Notes: a model not told the origin generated them from the letters alone. DNA of 11,616 nucleotides from Mageeibacillus sp. UBA1255 (GCA_002308795.1 DBVV01000123.1:3941-15556), one strand, 5' to 3'; positions 1-7,257 are shown, counted from the stretch's first letter. Numbers and translations are program-made.

Positions 1-1
1 A

Positions 2-853
2 GCCGCCGAACCGGAGCAGGCAGAAGGATCTGCGCCTGACCCGTCCCTTATAAACTGGGCGAGGAATCTTTGGCGCACTCCGGGATCGTCATATTCCGCC
101 AGGACAGAAGCTAATGCGAACAGAGAATCCGATGCCGTAAGAAAAGAGGGAGCGTTCAAGATCATACGCACCGTTTTATTGACGGCACTGTGCCTTATAG
201 TCGGTATCGTTGCCGCGATGCAGTTTAAGACCATAGCTTCCAGGAGTACCGCCGAACCGGATGCGGAGAGGCAGATCAACCAGCTCAGCAGTACGATCAT
301 CAACCTTCACGCGGAACTTGAATCTCTCGAAGCGGAACGCACGGAATTGCAGAACAGGCTCGATATGCTGGAGCAGTCTTCGCAGGATGAACAGATCGCC
401 GCGATACGGGAAGAGCTGAACAACGTCAGGACTTTCGCGGGGCTGACGAGCGTAAAGGGGAGAGGGATACACATACAGCTCGGATTTACCGAGCGGACAA
501 ACGTGAGCAGCATTCAGACAAGGCTGATCCTGCTCATAAACGAATTGCGCGCCAGCGGGGCACAGGCGATCAGCATAAACGGCGTGCGTATCCTGGCGAT
601 GACAGAAATGCGCGTCGTAAACGACCAGTATATTTCGGTCAATGCCAGGCAGATCATCGCCCCGTACGATATTTACGCGATCGGTGACGCGTCAAGTCTG
701 TACAGCGGGATAACGATGGGCGGCTCCGGGATCGTGTACCAGATCCGAAATCTTGCCGGGGCGACCTGCAACTGGGATATCCAGGAAAACATCGTTATAG
801 GTGCCGCGAACGACGAAGACATCAGGACAGATAAATTAACGCCGAACCCATAA
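2..853 (+). CDS. DUF881 family membrane protein (5' end outside window)
   Basis: The frame is open from the first bases of the window to the TAA at 851-853, so the gene starts upstream and 283 residues are visible. An internal TTG at 179 is possible as a start but would cut into the membrane helix, so I reject it. Visible order: a polar, probably cytoplasmic stretch (fragment residues 1-50), one transmembrane helix (about 52-74, FKIIRTVLLTALCLIVGIVA), a coiled coil rich in Glu, Leu and Gln (about 80-135), then an extracytoplasmic C-terminal DUF881 domain including VKGRGIHIQLG and INGVRILAMTEMR. DUF881 proteins (YlxW/YlxX type in Bacillus) sit beside division and envelope genes; their molecular role is not established. 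The next gene begins 15 bp downstream, which suggests co-transcription. The family call is from recognition of the domain pattern; function is unknown. Confidence 0.82.
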   Translation, partial: AAEPEQAEGSAPDPSLINWARNLWRTPGSSYSARTEANANRESDAVRKEGAFKIIRTVLLTALCLIVGIVAAMQFKTIASRSTAEPDAERQINQLSSTIINLHAELESLEAERTELQNRLDMLEQSSQDEQIAAIREELNNVRTFAGLTSVKGRGIHIQLGFTERTNVSSIQTRLILLINELRASGAQAISINGVRILAMTEMRVVNDQYISVNARQIIAPYDIYAIGDASSLYSGITMGGSGIVYQIRNLAGATCNWDIQENIVIGAANDEDIRTDKLTPNP

Positions 854-868
854 CAGCGAATCAGACAG

Positions 869-2149
869 ATGGATAGAGTATATAAAAAGATAACAGAAGA
901 ATACGGAGTCGGTGAACGCATATGCACGCTCGCGGCAATAAGCGAGAAAGACGTGCTGCCGGTATTTGATAAAATAGATGAGATAAGGGATTACAATCAG
1001 CTGAAAGTGCTCCGCAGCATGCAGAAAAACGGGCTTGCGGAGAGGCATTTTAATTTTGCGACCGGATACGGGTACGCAGATATCGGGAGAGACATCCTTG
1101 ACAGGATATATGCCGACGCATTCGGATGCGAGGATGCGCTCGTAAGGAGCCAGTTTATTTCGGGGACTCACGCCCTTAGCGTCGCGCTGTTCGGCATACT
1201 CAGACCGGGTGATACGGTCGTTTCGGTAACAGGAAAGCCGTATGATACGCTTGAAGAGGTGCTCGGGATCAGGGGCGAGGAGGATGAAGGCTCGCTCAGG
1301 GATTTTGGGATAAAATACAAACAGGTCGATCTTATGCCGGACGGAAGCCCGGATCTTGAAGGGATCGCCAGGGAGGTAAAAGGCGCTAAGCTGGCTATAA
1401 TGCAGCGTTCGCGCGGCTACAGCCAAAGAGACGCCATAAGCATCGATTCGATCGGACGGATCGTCAATGCCGTCCGCGGATCGTCGCCCGGAACGGTCAT
1501 AATGTGCGACAACTGCTACGGAGAATTTGTTGACGCCCGCGAGCCCGTTGACGCCGGTGTGGATTATATGGTCGGTTCGCTTATCAAAAATCCGGGCGGC
1601 GGATTAGCTCTGACCGGAGGATACATTGCCGGGAAGGCGGAATACGTAAGAAAATGCGCTAACAGATTGACCGCTCCCGGACTCGGAAAGCACGTCGGCG
1701 CTTCTCTGGGTACAAACCGCAATATGCTGCAAGGGTTTTATTTTGCGCCGCACATCGTTGCCGAAAGCCTTAAGGGAGCTGTTTTTACTGCAAGGCTTTT
1801 TGAACTGCTCGGGTATGACACCTCGCCTGCGTTTGATGCCTTGAGATCGGATATAGTTCAGACCGTGACGTTCAGATTGCCGGAAAAGCTGTCGGAATTC
1901 TGCAGAATGATCCAGAAAGCTGCCCCGGTCGATTCGGACGCGGTCCCGGTCGCAGACGATATGCCCGGATATGAGTCTCAGGTCATCATGGCCGCGGGGA
2001 ATTTCGTGCAGGGTGCGTCAATAGAATTCAGCGCCGACGGACCGATGATACCTCCGTACACGGCTTTTATGCAGGGAGGACTTACATACCTTAACGTGAA
2101 GCTCGGGGCGATCCTCGCCGCCGATGCGCTTGAGAAAATGGCTGATTGA
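869..2149 (+). CDS. Methionine gamma-lyase family PLP enzyme (aluminium-resistance protein family)
   Basis: This 426-residue protein belongs to the fold-type I PLP enzymes of the Met_gamma_lyase/aluminium-resistance (YnbB-like) family and is of full family length. The Schiff-base lysine is K240 in GSLIKNPGGG, followed by the glycine-rich stretch of this family. D214 in IMCDNCYGEF is the expected contact to the pyridine nitrogen. Other signatures are FISGTHALS (97-105) and TGKPYDTLEEVLG (121-133). Members are annotated by similarity to cystathionine/methionine lyases, but the physiological substrate is uncertain, so I would not assert methionine cleavage. The ATG at 869 has no clear Shine-Dalgarno; starting 15 bp after the DUF881 stop, it may depend on translational coupling. 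Its neighbour yggS also handles PLP. The cytoplasmic location is inferred from the absence of signal or membrane segments. Confidence 0.88.
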   Translation: MDRVYKKITEEYGVGERICTLAAISEKDVLPVFDKIDEIRDYNQLKVLRSMQKNGLAERHFNFATGYGYADIGRDILDRIYADAFGCEDALVRSQFISGTHALSVALFGILRPGDTVVSVTGKPYDTLEEVLGIRGEEDEGSLRDFGIKYKQVDLMPDGSPDLEGIAREVKGAKLAIMQRSRGYSQRDAISIDSIGRIVNAVRGSSPGTVIMCDNCYGEFVDAREPVDAGVDYMVGSLIKNPGGGLALTGGYIAGKAEYVRKCANRLTAPGLGKHVGASLGTNRNMLQGFYFAPHIVAESLKGAVFTARLFELLGYDTSPAFDALRSDIVQTVTFRLPEKLSEFCRMIQKAAPVDSDAVPVADDMPGYESQVIMAAGNFVQGASIEFSADGPMIPPYTAFMQGGLTYLNVKLGAILAADALEKMAD

Positions 2150-2165
2150 TCGATATTTTTACAAA

Positions 2166-2170
2166 AGAGG
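2166..2170 (+). promoter_or_regulatory. Ribosome binding site deciding the HlyD-like start
   Basis: AGAGG lies 5 bases before the ATG at 2176. It favours that ATG over the in-frame TTG at 2146, which overlaps the previous stop codon and has no ribosome site of its own. Confidence 0.6.
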
Positions 2171-2175
2171 AAACC

Positions 2176-4113
2176 ATGGCTGACGAAAAAAGCAAAAAGA
2201 ACACCGAAGTAAGGCTGGTTAAGGTCAATTCCAAGGAGAAAACCGCAAAGCGATACGATGCCTACGGTTATGAGATCCCTGAAGAAAAGCCCGCCGCTCC
2301 CGAACGTACGTATGCCGCGGAAGAACCGGTACGCACCGGCTCGGGCATTTCTTCTCCGGGGCACAGATATGACGCGGACATCAGGGCGGCAATAGAAAGC
2401 GGCGCTCACCGCCGTACCGGTCAGAACGCTGTCAGGAGCGAGCCGCATACCGAGCCTTCGACTAAAACGAACACCGACGACAGCACCGGCCCCGTGCGAG
2501 ACGGCGCGGACAACACCGTGAGGAACCGCCGCAGCCACGTGAGCAACAGAAACGAGTATGACCGCGAGATCAGAAAAGAAAGAGAGAGCAAGACTGTTCC
2601 CGACGCCAGCCGCACGCGCCGTAATTCCGGAAAAAAGAAGGATACGGCCCAAAGATCGCACAGGCAGGCTCTGAAAGAACAAAAAGCAGAGCAAAAAGCA
2701 GAGCAGGAAGCCAGGCAGAAGGCGGAGCAGGAAGCAAAGCGAAAAGCAGAGGAAAGCAGACCGCTCACAGCGCATGAAAAGAGACAGAAGATCGCGAAAG
2801 CAAGACGCAGGAGGACCGCCGCGAATATATTCAAAGTAATTGCCGTCGTGCTCGTCGTTGCTCTCATTATCGTTCTGATAACAGTTAATTCAAAGAAGGG
2901 AAGCGGGATCAACACCCAGTATCTTTCCGCGGGTTACGTTGAGGACGCGGCGTTAGGTGAATTATCATTTTTAAGGGCTGAGAAGCCTGTCTATTCTTCT
3001 TTCTCGGGCGTTTTCGTTCCGTGTGTGAACGAGGGCGACCGGGTGGGCAACAACGCCGTTATCGGTCATGTGATCAAGGCGGAGTATTCGGACGCTCTTG
3101 CGGAGCTTAAGGACGTCGAGAGCAGGATCGCGGCGGCAATGAAGGCTGCAGCGTATGTTGAAGGCGGTAAAAGCGGCGAAATGCTGGCGCTGGAGAATGC
3201 TATTGACAACGGGATCGGTTCTATGTCGAAGCTTGCCATGTCCGGCGAACTTTCCGGTTATCATTATATTTTCGGCGAACTGTCGGATATGTTTGCGCGT
3301 AAAAACGAGATCGAAATGAGTGCGGACAATGCCGATACTTATATTTCGAATCTCCAGAAGGAGCGTAATTCCATACTTAACAGAATTTCTTCGTCTATGC
3401 ATGAGGTCCATGCCAGCGCTTCCGGCGTGGTTTCGTTCAGATGTGACGGGAACGAATCGATCGTCAGTGATGCAATGCTTTCGCTTGAAAACAGGATCGC
3501 CGAAACGAATTTCGCGTCGCTGCAGTCAAGTACGTTGACTCCTGCCGAACTTCAATCGATATCATTGCCCGGGGGACAGCTTACCGTATCTTCCGGACAG
3601 AGCGTGGGGAGCGGTACTGTCGTGGCAAGAATTGCCACCGGGAACAGCTATTACGTGACGATTCCTGTTGACGACGCTTCTTCGCATCATATCTCGAACG
3701 GTGAGACCGCGCAGGTGTACGTTCCGGAGGATAACCTTTATTTCGATGCACAGATCGTCGGTCTTTACTATTGCGGAAATCGTACGCTTGCTGTTCTTAA
3801 GGCGGCGCGTGCTTTGGACGGGACGGTCTCGCTGAGGGCGAAGGAGGGGCGCGTCGTGTTTTCTCACGTCGAGGGTCTCAAGGTGCCGCTAAGGGTACTT
3901 TCCGAATGGGATTCTGCGGGAGTTACCGCCCGGCTCACGATCCTTCGTTCGGGTTACGTCAGGTTTGCATACGTCAACGTTCTGGGCCGTGACAATGATT
4001 ATGCGATCATTAACAGCAGATCGACGCTCGATGACGGGAGCGGGGTCAGTGTGCGCGAGAATGATGAATATATCGTCAATTACGACAAGGTTTATGAAGG
4101 GCAGGCGATCTGA
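2176..4113 (+). CDS. Membrane-anchored HlyD-like (efflux adaptor-like) protein
   Basis: The chosen ATG at 2176 (645 residues) follows AGAGG; a TTG at 2146 would add ten residues. The first ~210 residues are highly charged and of low complexity, with a KAEQ-type repeat at about residues 168-195 and a basic cluster (KARRRRTAAN) just before a single transmembrane helix at about 217-238. The rest should be extracytoplasmic. A biotinyl-lipoyl-like half-motif (SGVFVPCVNEGDRVG) is followed by helices, a second half-motif near SASGVVSFRCDG, and a C-terminal beta-rich region. This is the layout of HlyD/membrane-fusion adaptors, but no transporter or outer-membrane partner is encoded nearby, and the neighbours are division genes. 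A structural or envelope role linked to division is therefore as plausible as efflux. The gene ends with TGA directly abutting the yggS start codon. Confidence 0.78.
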   Translation: MADEKSKKNTEVRLVKVNSKEKTAKRYDAYGYEIPEEKPAAPERTYAAEEPVRTGSGISSPGHRYDADIRAAIESGAHRRTGQNAVRSEPHTEPSTKTNTDDSTGPVRDGADNTVRNRRSHVSNRNEYDREIRKERESKTVPDASRTRRNSGKKKDTAQRSHRQALKEQKAEQKAEQEARQKAEQEAKRKAEESRPLTAHEKRQKIAKARRRRTAANIFKVIAVVLVVALIIVLITVNSKKGSGINTQYLSAGYVEDAALGELSFLRAEKPVYSSFSGVFVPCVNEGDRVGNNAVIGHVIKAEYSDALAELKDVESRIAAAMKAAAYVEGGKSGEMLALENAIDNGIGSMSKLAMSGELSGYHYIFGELSDMFARKNEIEMSADNADTYISNLQKERNSILNRISSSMHEVHASASGVVSFRCDGNESIVSDAMLSLENRIAETNFASLQSSTLTPAELQSISLPGGQLTVSSGQSVGSGTVVARIATGNSYYVTIPVDDASSHHISNGETAQVYVPEDNLYFDAQIVGLYYCGNRTLAVLKAARALDGTVSLRAKEGRVVFSHVEGLKVPLRVLSEWDSAGVTARLTILRSGYVRFAYVNVLGRDNDYAIINSRSTLDDGSGVSVRENDEYIVNYDKVYEGQAI

Positions 4114-4815
4114 TTGTCCATCGCTGAAAATATAGCTGAGATCAGGAATGAGATTTCCGGTGCGCTTTCTGCTTCCGGAAGAAGCGACAACGTGACGATC
4201 GTTGCTGTTACTAAATATTCGGATGCTTCCGCCGTGGTGGAGGCTGCCCGCGCCGGAATTACGGATTTTGCCGAGAACCGCGTTCAGATGCTTCTGGAAA
4301 AATGGCGTGAGCTTGATGAAATGCGTCAGGCGGGCGAGGTCATCCCGGATATGAACTGGCACCTGATCGGTCATTTGCAGACAAACAAGGTGAAATACGT
4401 CGTCGGCAAGGTCAAACTGATCCATTCGTGCGACAGCCTGAAACTGGCCGAGGAGATCTCCGCTCGCAGCGTGAAGGCCGGCGTTATCACCCATATCCTG
4501 ATCGAGGTCAACGTTTCCGGTGAGGAGAGCAAATCCGGTGTTTCGCCCGATGAGGCGGAGAATCTGGTGCGTGATTGTGCAGTGCTGCCCGGTATCAGCG
4601 TTGACGGGCTTATGACGATGGCGCCTAAGGACGCCTGCGAATCGCTGCTGGAAGAAATTTTTAAAAAAACTTATGATTTGTTTGTTGACATTAGCAAGAA
4701 AAGCATATATAATATTTCTATGACTACCCTTTCCATGGGTATGAGCGCGGATTTTGTTGCAGCAGTTAAATGTGGCTCTAATATGGTTCGCGTCGGACAC
4801 AGGATCTTCGGCTGA
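4114..4815 (+). CDS. yggS: YggS/YlmE family PLP-binding protein
   Basis: This 233-residue protein has the normal length and all the landmarks of the YggS/PROSC family, which binds PLP on a single-domain TIM barrel and helps keep free PLP in balance; no enzymatic reaction is firmly assigned. The PLP lysine is K34 in VAVTKYSDA. Further signatures are FAENRVQ, WHLIGHLQTNKVK, IEVNVSGEESKSG, LMTMAP and the C-terminal phosphate-binding block LSMGMSADF with MVRVGHRIFG. The start is TTG at 4114, immediately after the TGA of the HlyD-like gene, which implies translational coupling; ATG would be stronger, but there is no suitable in-frame one. In many Firmicutes (ylmE in Bacillus) the gene sits directly before sepF, as here. 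A consensus promoter lies inside its 3' end. Confidence 0.95.
   Translation: MSIAENIAEIRNEISGALSASGRSDNVTIVAVTKYSDASAVVEAARAGITDFAENRVQMLLEKWRELDEMRQAGEVIPDMNWHLIGHLQTNKVKYVVGKVKLIHSCDSLKLAEEISARSVKAGVITHILIEVNVSGEESKSGVSPDEAENLVRDCAVLPGISVDGLMTMAPKDACESLLEEIFKKTYDLFVDISKKSIYNISMTTLSMGMSADFVAAVKCGSNMVRVGHRIFG
4685..4713 (+). promoter_or_regulatory. Consensus sigma-A promoter inside yggS, probably for sepF
   Basis: TTGACA at 4685-4690 and TATAAT at 4708-4713 are separated by exactly 17 bases, a perfect match to both consensus hexamers. The surrounding bases are locally AT-rich compared with the rest of the gene. Transcription would begin near 4720 and reach the sepF ATG at 4882 through a leader of about 160 bases. 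The motif is seen directly; activity is inferred. Confidence 0.72.
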
Positions 4816-4881
4816 GGGTCCGGGGTCTGTCATCTTACAAAAGAAATTTCGGGATCTACTTAAGATAAGGAGGCTGTTTCG

Positions 4882-5466
4882 ATGGCAGAAGTTTTTTCAC
4901 GCTTCAAAAATTTCCTTGGTTTTGGCAGCGGTAATACCGCTCCGGAGACGGACGACTATTATGAGGACGCCGTTGACGAGAAAGCCAGCATCGCCGATTC
5001 AGAAGACGAGTACACCGTTATCACGAAGGACAGGTACAGTCGCGTAAGTTCCGCGGCCGGTTCTAATTATGGCTCTTCGCATACCGCGTCCCGCGACGCT
5101 CAGCCCGAAAAGCGTGCCGAGCATTCTGAGAAGTCTTCGCAGTCCGGTGAGAAGAGCGGTAAAGTGATCAGCATGGGTGTTAATTCCAATCTCAGAGTCG
5201 TGCTTTCCAAGCCTGCTTCGTTTGAGAATTGTGAAGCGATCTGCTCGCATTTAAGAGGCCAGATGACCGTGGTCCTGAACCTCGAGTTCGTTCCTGAGGT
5301 CGGCGACCGCAGACGTATTTTCGACTTCGTTTCCGGTTGCTGCTATGCTCTTGACTGCAGCATCCAGCGTGTTTCGGATCTGATATACGTTATCGCTCCT
5401 TCCAACGTTGACGTCCTTGCAGAGGTCACTGATGAGGAGGAGGGTGCGGTTTACTCCGCATTCTGA
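4882..5466 (+). CDS. sepF: Cell division protein SepF
   Basis: The 194-residue product fits SepF, the cytoplasmic protein that binds the FtsZ C-terminus, polymerises into rings and anchors the Z-ring to the membrane. The N-terminal segment MAEVFSRFKNFLGF is the expected amphipathic membrane-targeting helix. It is followed by a disordered, acidic then Ser/Lys-rich linker (about 15-95). The SepF domain occupies about 100-178, with the family pattern RRIFDFVSGCCYALDCSIQ and IYVIAPSNV; the conserved glycine of the dimer/ring interface is G152. AAGGAGG at 4867-4873 gives a strong ribosome site 8 bases from the ATG. The gene lies 66 bp after yggS, the usual clostridial and bacillar order, and probably has its own promoter within yggS. 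The linker is slightly long but within the family range. Confidence 0.96.
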   Translation: MAEVFSRFKNFLGFGSGNTAPETDDYYEDAVDEKASIADSEDEYTVITKDRYSRVSSAAGSNYGSSHTASRDAQPEKRAEHSEKSSQSGEKSGKVISMGVNSNLRVVLSKPASFENCEAICSHLRGQMTVVLNLEFVPEVGDRRRIFDFVSGCCYALDCSIQRVSDLIYVIAPSNVDVLAEVTDEEEGAVYSAF

Positions 5467-5533
5467 TAGAACTGATCTTTTGGTTCGTTTGTTTTAGGCG
5501 TCCGTTTTTGCGGGGGTCAATAGTTTTTTACGC

Positions 5534-5899
5534 ATGGCAGGCACTGACAGTAACGGTATTGTGAATAGGATCGTTAAGATCGCGGCTGCGGTGATCATTT
5601 TTCTGGTTTTCGGCCTTCTGGGGCTGGGGGCGTCAAGGATCATCGTGGGCGCTGATCTTTATAAGCAGATCTTCAGGCTGGTCGCTCTTCCTGTGTGTGC
5701 TTTTCTGGCCGGATTCGTTTCACTTTTGGTGGTGAAGAAGGCCGGGAGCTGTATGGTCGCGGCGGTCGTTACCAATGCTGTCGTGCTGCTGATCGTTACC
5801 GGTTTTTCCTGGACGGTCCTTCTCTGGAATCTTCTTTATATCCTGAGCAGCTTGATCGGTTTGTTTATCGCGTACATCGTTCTTACGCATAAGTCTTGA
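5534..5899 (+). CDS. Small four-helix integral membrane protein
   Basis: This 121-residue, very hydrophobic protein has a short polar N-terminus and about four transmembrane helices, at roughly residues 13-36, 44-66, 72-91 and 94-117, with positive charges (VVKKAGS) in the middle loop. It resembles small four-helix membrane proteins of Firmicutes such as the TIGR04086/YrzE-like group, but the match is by general pattern only and I do not assign a family. It follows sepF by 67 bp on the same strand, the place where ylmG/YggT often lies in other Firmicutes; it lacks a clear YggT signature. The ribosome site is poor: a run of five G at 5512-5516 lies 17 bases before the ATG, so the start is uncertain. 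Confidence 0.68.
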   Translation: MAGTDSNGIVNRIVKIAAAVIIFLVFGLLGLGASRIIVGADLYKQIFRLVALPVCAFLAGFVSLLVVKKAGSCMVAAVVTNAVVLLIVTGFSWTVLLWNLLYILSSLIGLFIAYIVLTHKS

Positions 5900-5902
5900 T
5901 TT

Positions 5903-5928
5903 CCGGCATCTGGCGAGGGCTTTGCCGG
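5903..5928. terminator. Possible weak hairpin between convergent genes
   Basis: CCGGCA (5903-5908) and TGCCGG (5923-5928) can pair across a 14-base loop in the 29-bp gap between the convergent membrane-protein and SGNH genes. No good T-run follows on either strand (TTTAT a few bases later on +), so it is a weak terminator candidate only. Confidence 0.28.
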
Positions 5929-7107
5929 TCAGTTTATCAGTGGTTTTAGTGTTTTTTTGAGTGCCTTGTAAAAGTAGTAGAATCCCAGGTCGTTGGGGTG
6001 GCAAGTGTCGACGGTGGATGATTGGAGTTCGTCTTCTTCGAAGAGTGAGTAGCCGTCAATGAAGTAAACGTTGTTGTCGCCCTGTGCGATGGCTTTTTCG
6101 TACGTGTTTTTGACGATTTCTCTGCGGCTGAGATTTAAATTGACTGCGTTCTGGTCAACGTGTCTGACGTCTGGTTTTGACATTATTATTATCGGCAGCT
6201 CCGGATTTTTGTCCCTGATGATCTGGTAGAAAGGATAGTGTGTGCTTTTGAGGTGGTCCGGGTCTGGCGCGTTGTGGTCGTAGTCGCATACGAGTGCGAG
6301 CATCGGCAGTTTTGCGATGTATTCGGCAATCGTTTTTTCTCCGCGTGCGGAGCCTGAGAAGCCGAGGTTCAGGATGTCGATGTCGAGTCCTCTGGAGAGC
6401 ATGTTCTGGTATGCGTTTGCAGGCCGTGACGCGCATCCTCCTTGTGTGATCGACGAGCCGTAGAATACGACCGGTAGTTCGTGCGAGTATTTACCGGGTG
6501 TTTCGAATTTTGCGTTTTCCTGGAGGCCGATGTAGAGGCGGTCAACGTCGTTGTAGAGCGGGAAGTACAGGATCAGGTCCTGCATGCCTCCCGGGGTGCC
6601 AAGGACGCTTTCGTATCCGTTTTTTATTCCGTACGGCGGCGTGAATAACCCCACAAAATCCTGAATGGGACAGGGGACAGGTCCCTGTTTTTTTTCGCAA
6701 GTGGGACAGGGGACAGGTCCCTGTTTTTTTTCGCAAGTGGGACAGGGGACAGGTCCGTTTTCCTTTATCCTATATAAGTCAAATCCGGATGTGCCGGTTA
6801 GAGGCATGTGGGGAAAGTAGTTTGTCTCACCCCATTCAGCGTGGATCGCAACGTATGGAGAATCCGTTCTAAACCTTAGACGAATTCCGGCTGTATTGGA
6901 TGCCAGAACTTCTACCCCCGGATTGACGTCACGGGCAATTTCTGGAGGCAGGCGGCGGAAAGGGCCGCTTCCGGAGTTAGCCTGATCAGGATCGGTCCAT
7001 GCCCCGTAAAGGCGGAAGCGCGGATCGCCGGCTCCGATCCATTTCACGTCGGGAAGGTCGAGTGTTTCAGGAACCAGCAGGTTGCGGTCAATGTCAGCTA
7101 TTTTCAT
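5929..7107 (-). CDS. SGNH/GDSL hydrolase with GxDLY domain, interrupted in frame by repeats
   Basis: The 392-residue protein matches the two-part esterase family made of an N-terminal GxDLY beta domain (GFDLY at residues 108-112) and a C-terminal SGNH hydrolase (Lipase_GDSL_3 type). The nucleophile is S219 in YGSSITQGG, the oxyanion glycine lies in NLGFSGSA, and the acid/base pair is D367 and H370 in DTCHPNDLG. Such enzymes usually hydrolyse acyl or acetyl esters, often on carbohydrates; the substrate here is unknown. No signal peptide is seen, so it is probably cytoplasmic. AAGGAGG at 7117-7123 lies 9 bases before the ATG. Residues 118-147 are 2.5 copies of GPVPCPTCEKKQ encoded by inserted 36-bp repeats, in the middle of the GxDLY domain right after ENG. 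The frame is kept, so the gene may still work. The Gfo/Idh/MocA gene lies upstream on the same strand. Confidence 0.88.
   Translation of the reverse strand: MKIADIDRNLLVPETLDLPDVKWIGAGDPRFRLYGAWTDPDQANSGSGPFRRLPPEIARDVNPGVEVLASNTAGIRLRFRTDSPYVAIHAEWGETNYFPHMPLTGTSGFDLYRIKENGPVPCPTCEKKQGPVPCPTCEKKQGPVPCPIQDFVGLFTPPYGIKNGYESVLGTPGGMQDLILYFPLYNDVDRLYIGLQENAKFETPGKYSHELPVVFYGSSITQGGCASRPANAYQNMLSRGLDIDILNLGFSGSARGEKTIAEYIAKLPMLALVCDYDHNAPDPDHLKSTHYPFYQIIRDKNPELPIIIMSKPDVRHVDQNAVNLNLSRREIVKNTYEKAIAQGDNNVYFIDGYSLFEEDELQSSTVDTCHPNDLGFYYFYKALKKTLKPLIN
6666..6756. repeat. Tandem 36-bp REP-like repeats inside the SGNH gene (2.5 copies)
   Basis: Two identical 36-bp units (6666-6701 and 6702-6737) and a 19-bp partial third (6738-6756) stand head to tail. 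Each starts with T followed by the core GGGACAGGGGACAGGTCC (cores at 6667-6684, 6703-6720, 6739-6756); the full units continue CTG, a run of T, and CGCAAG. The 36-bp length is 12 codons, so the array is read through as 30 residues of the hydrolase on the minus strand. ACAGGG can pair with CCCTGT followed by eight T on the plus strand, giving terminator-like hairpins antisense to the host gene. Confidence 0.93.
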
Positions 7108-7116
7108 TTTAATATT

Positions 7117-7135
7117 CCTCCTTATAATAATTATA
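7117..7135 (-). promoter_or_regulatory. Ribosome site and possible -10 element of the SGNH gene
   Basis: On the minus strand TATAAT (7135-7130) is followed by AAGGAGG (7123-7117), 9 bases before the ATG at 7107. The ribosome site is convincing. The -10 is questionable: no -35 is visible, the region where it should lie falls in the repeat at 7153-7173, and only about 6 bases separate the hexamer from the Shine-Dalgarno. Confidence 0.4.
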
Positions 7136-7152
7136 GATGCCCGCCGCAGGAT

Positions 7153-7207
7153 AGGGACCTGTCCCCTGTCCCACAGGGACCAAAACAGGGACCTGTCCCC
7201 TGTCCCA
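7153..7207. repeat. Two REP-like repeat copies upstream of the SGNH gene, inverted orientation
   Basis: The core appears here as its reverse complement, GGACCTGTCCCCTGTCCC, at 7155-7172 and 7189-7206, with a partial CAGGGACC between them (7174-7181). The orientation is opposite to the three copies inside the downstream gene, so the two clusters face each other across about 400 bp of the gene's 5' end. Confidence 0.93.
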
Positions 7208-7215
7208 TTTTGGGC

Positions 7216-7243
7216 AGAAATAAAGCCCGGCGGGAAGCCGGGC
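7216..7243 (-). terminator. Rho-independent terminator of the Gfo/Idh/MocA gene
   Basis: On the minus strand the stem GCCCGGC pairs with GCCGGGC across a five-base loop (7243-7225), followed by TTTATTTCT (7224-7216). It begins 14 bases after the TAA of the oxidoreductase gene and would separate it from the SGNH gene. Confidence 0.85.
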
Positions 7244-7257
7244 AGGTTTTTGGATCT

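Noticed and set aside
179..853. DUF881 gene starting at the TTG at 179
   Set aside because: The frame is open to the window start and the TTG falls inside the transmembrane helix, removing its first residues and the basic flank.
836..1426. 196-residue antisense frame over the start of the PLP enzyme gene
   Set aside because: It is the mirror of a well-supported coding frame, with no recognisable domain or ribosome site.
2146..2175. TTG start for the HlyD-like protein overlapping the previous stop
   Set aside because: There is no ribosome site for it, while the ATG at 2176 has AGAGG at good spacing.
1978..2915. Long minus-strand frames opposite the HlyD-like gene (2-3 kb)
   Set aside because: Their Leu/Cys/Phe-rich content is the antisense reading of the Lys/Glu/Ala-rich tail, and they lack start signals.
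6666..6756. Possible short CRISPR array (36-bp repeat unit)
   Set aside because: The units are head to tail with no spacers between them, lie inside a coding frame, and share their core with scattered intergenic repeats.
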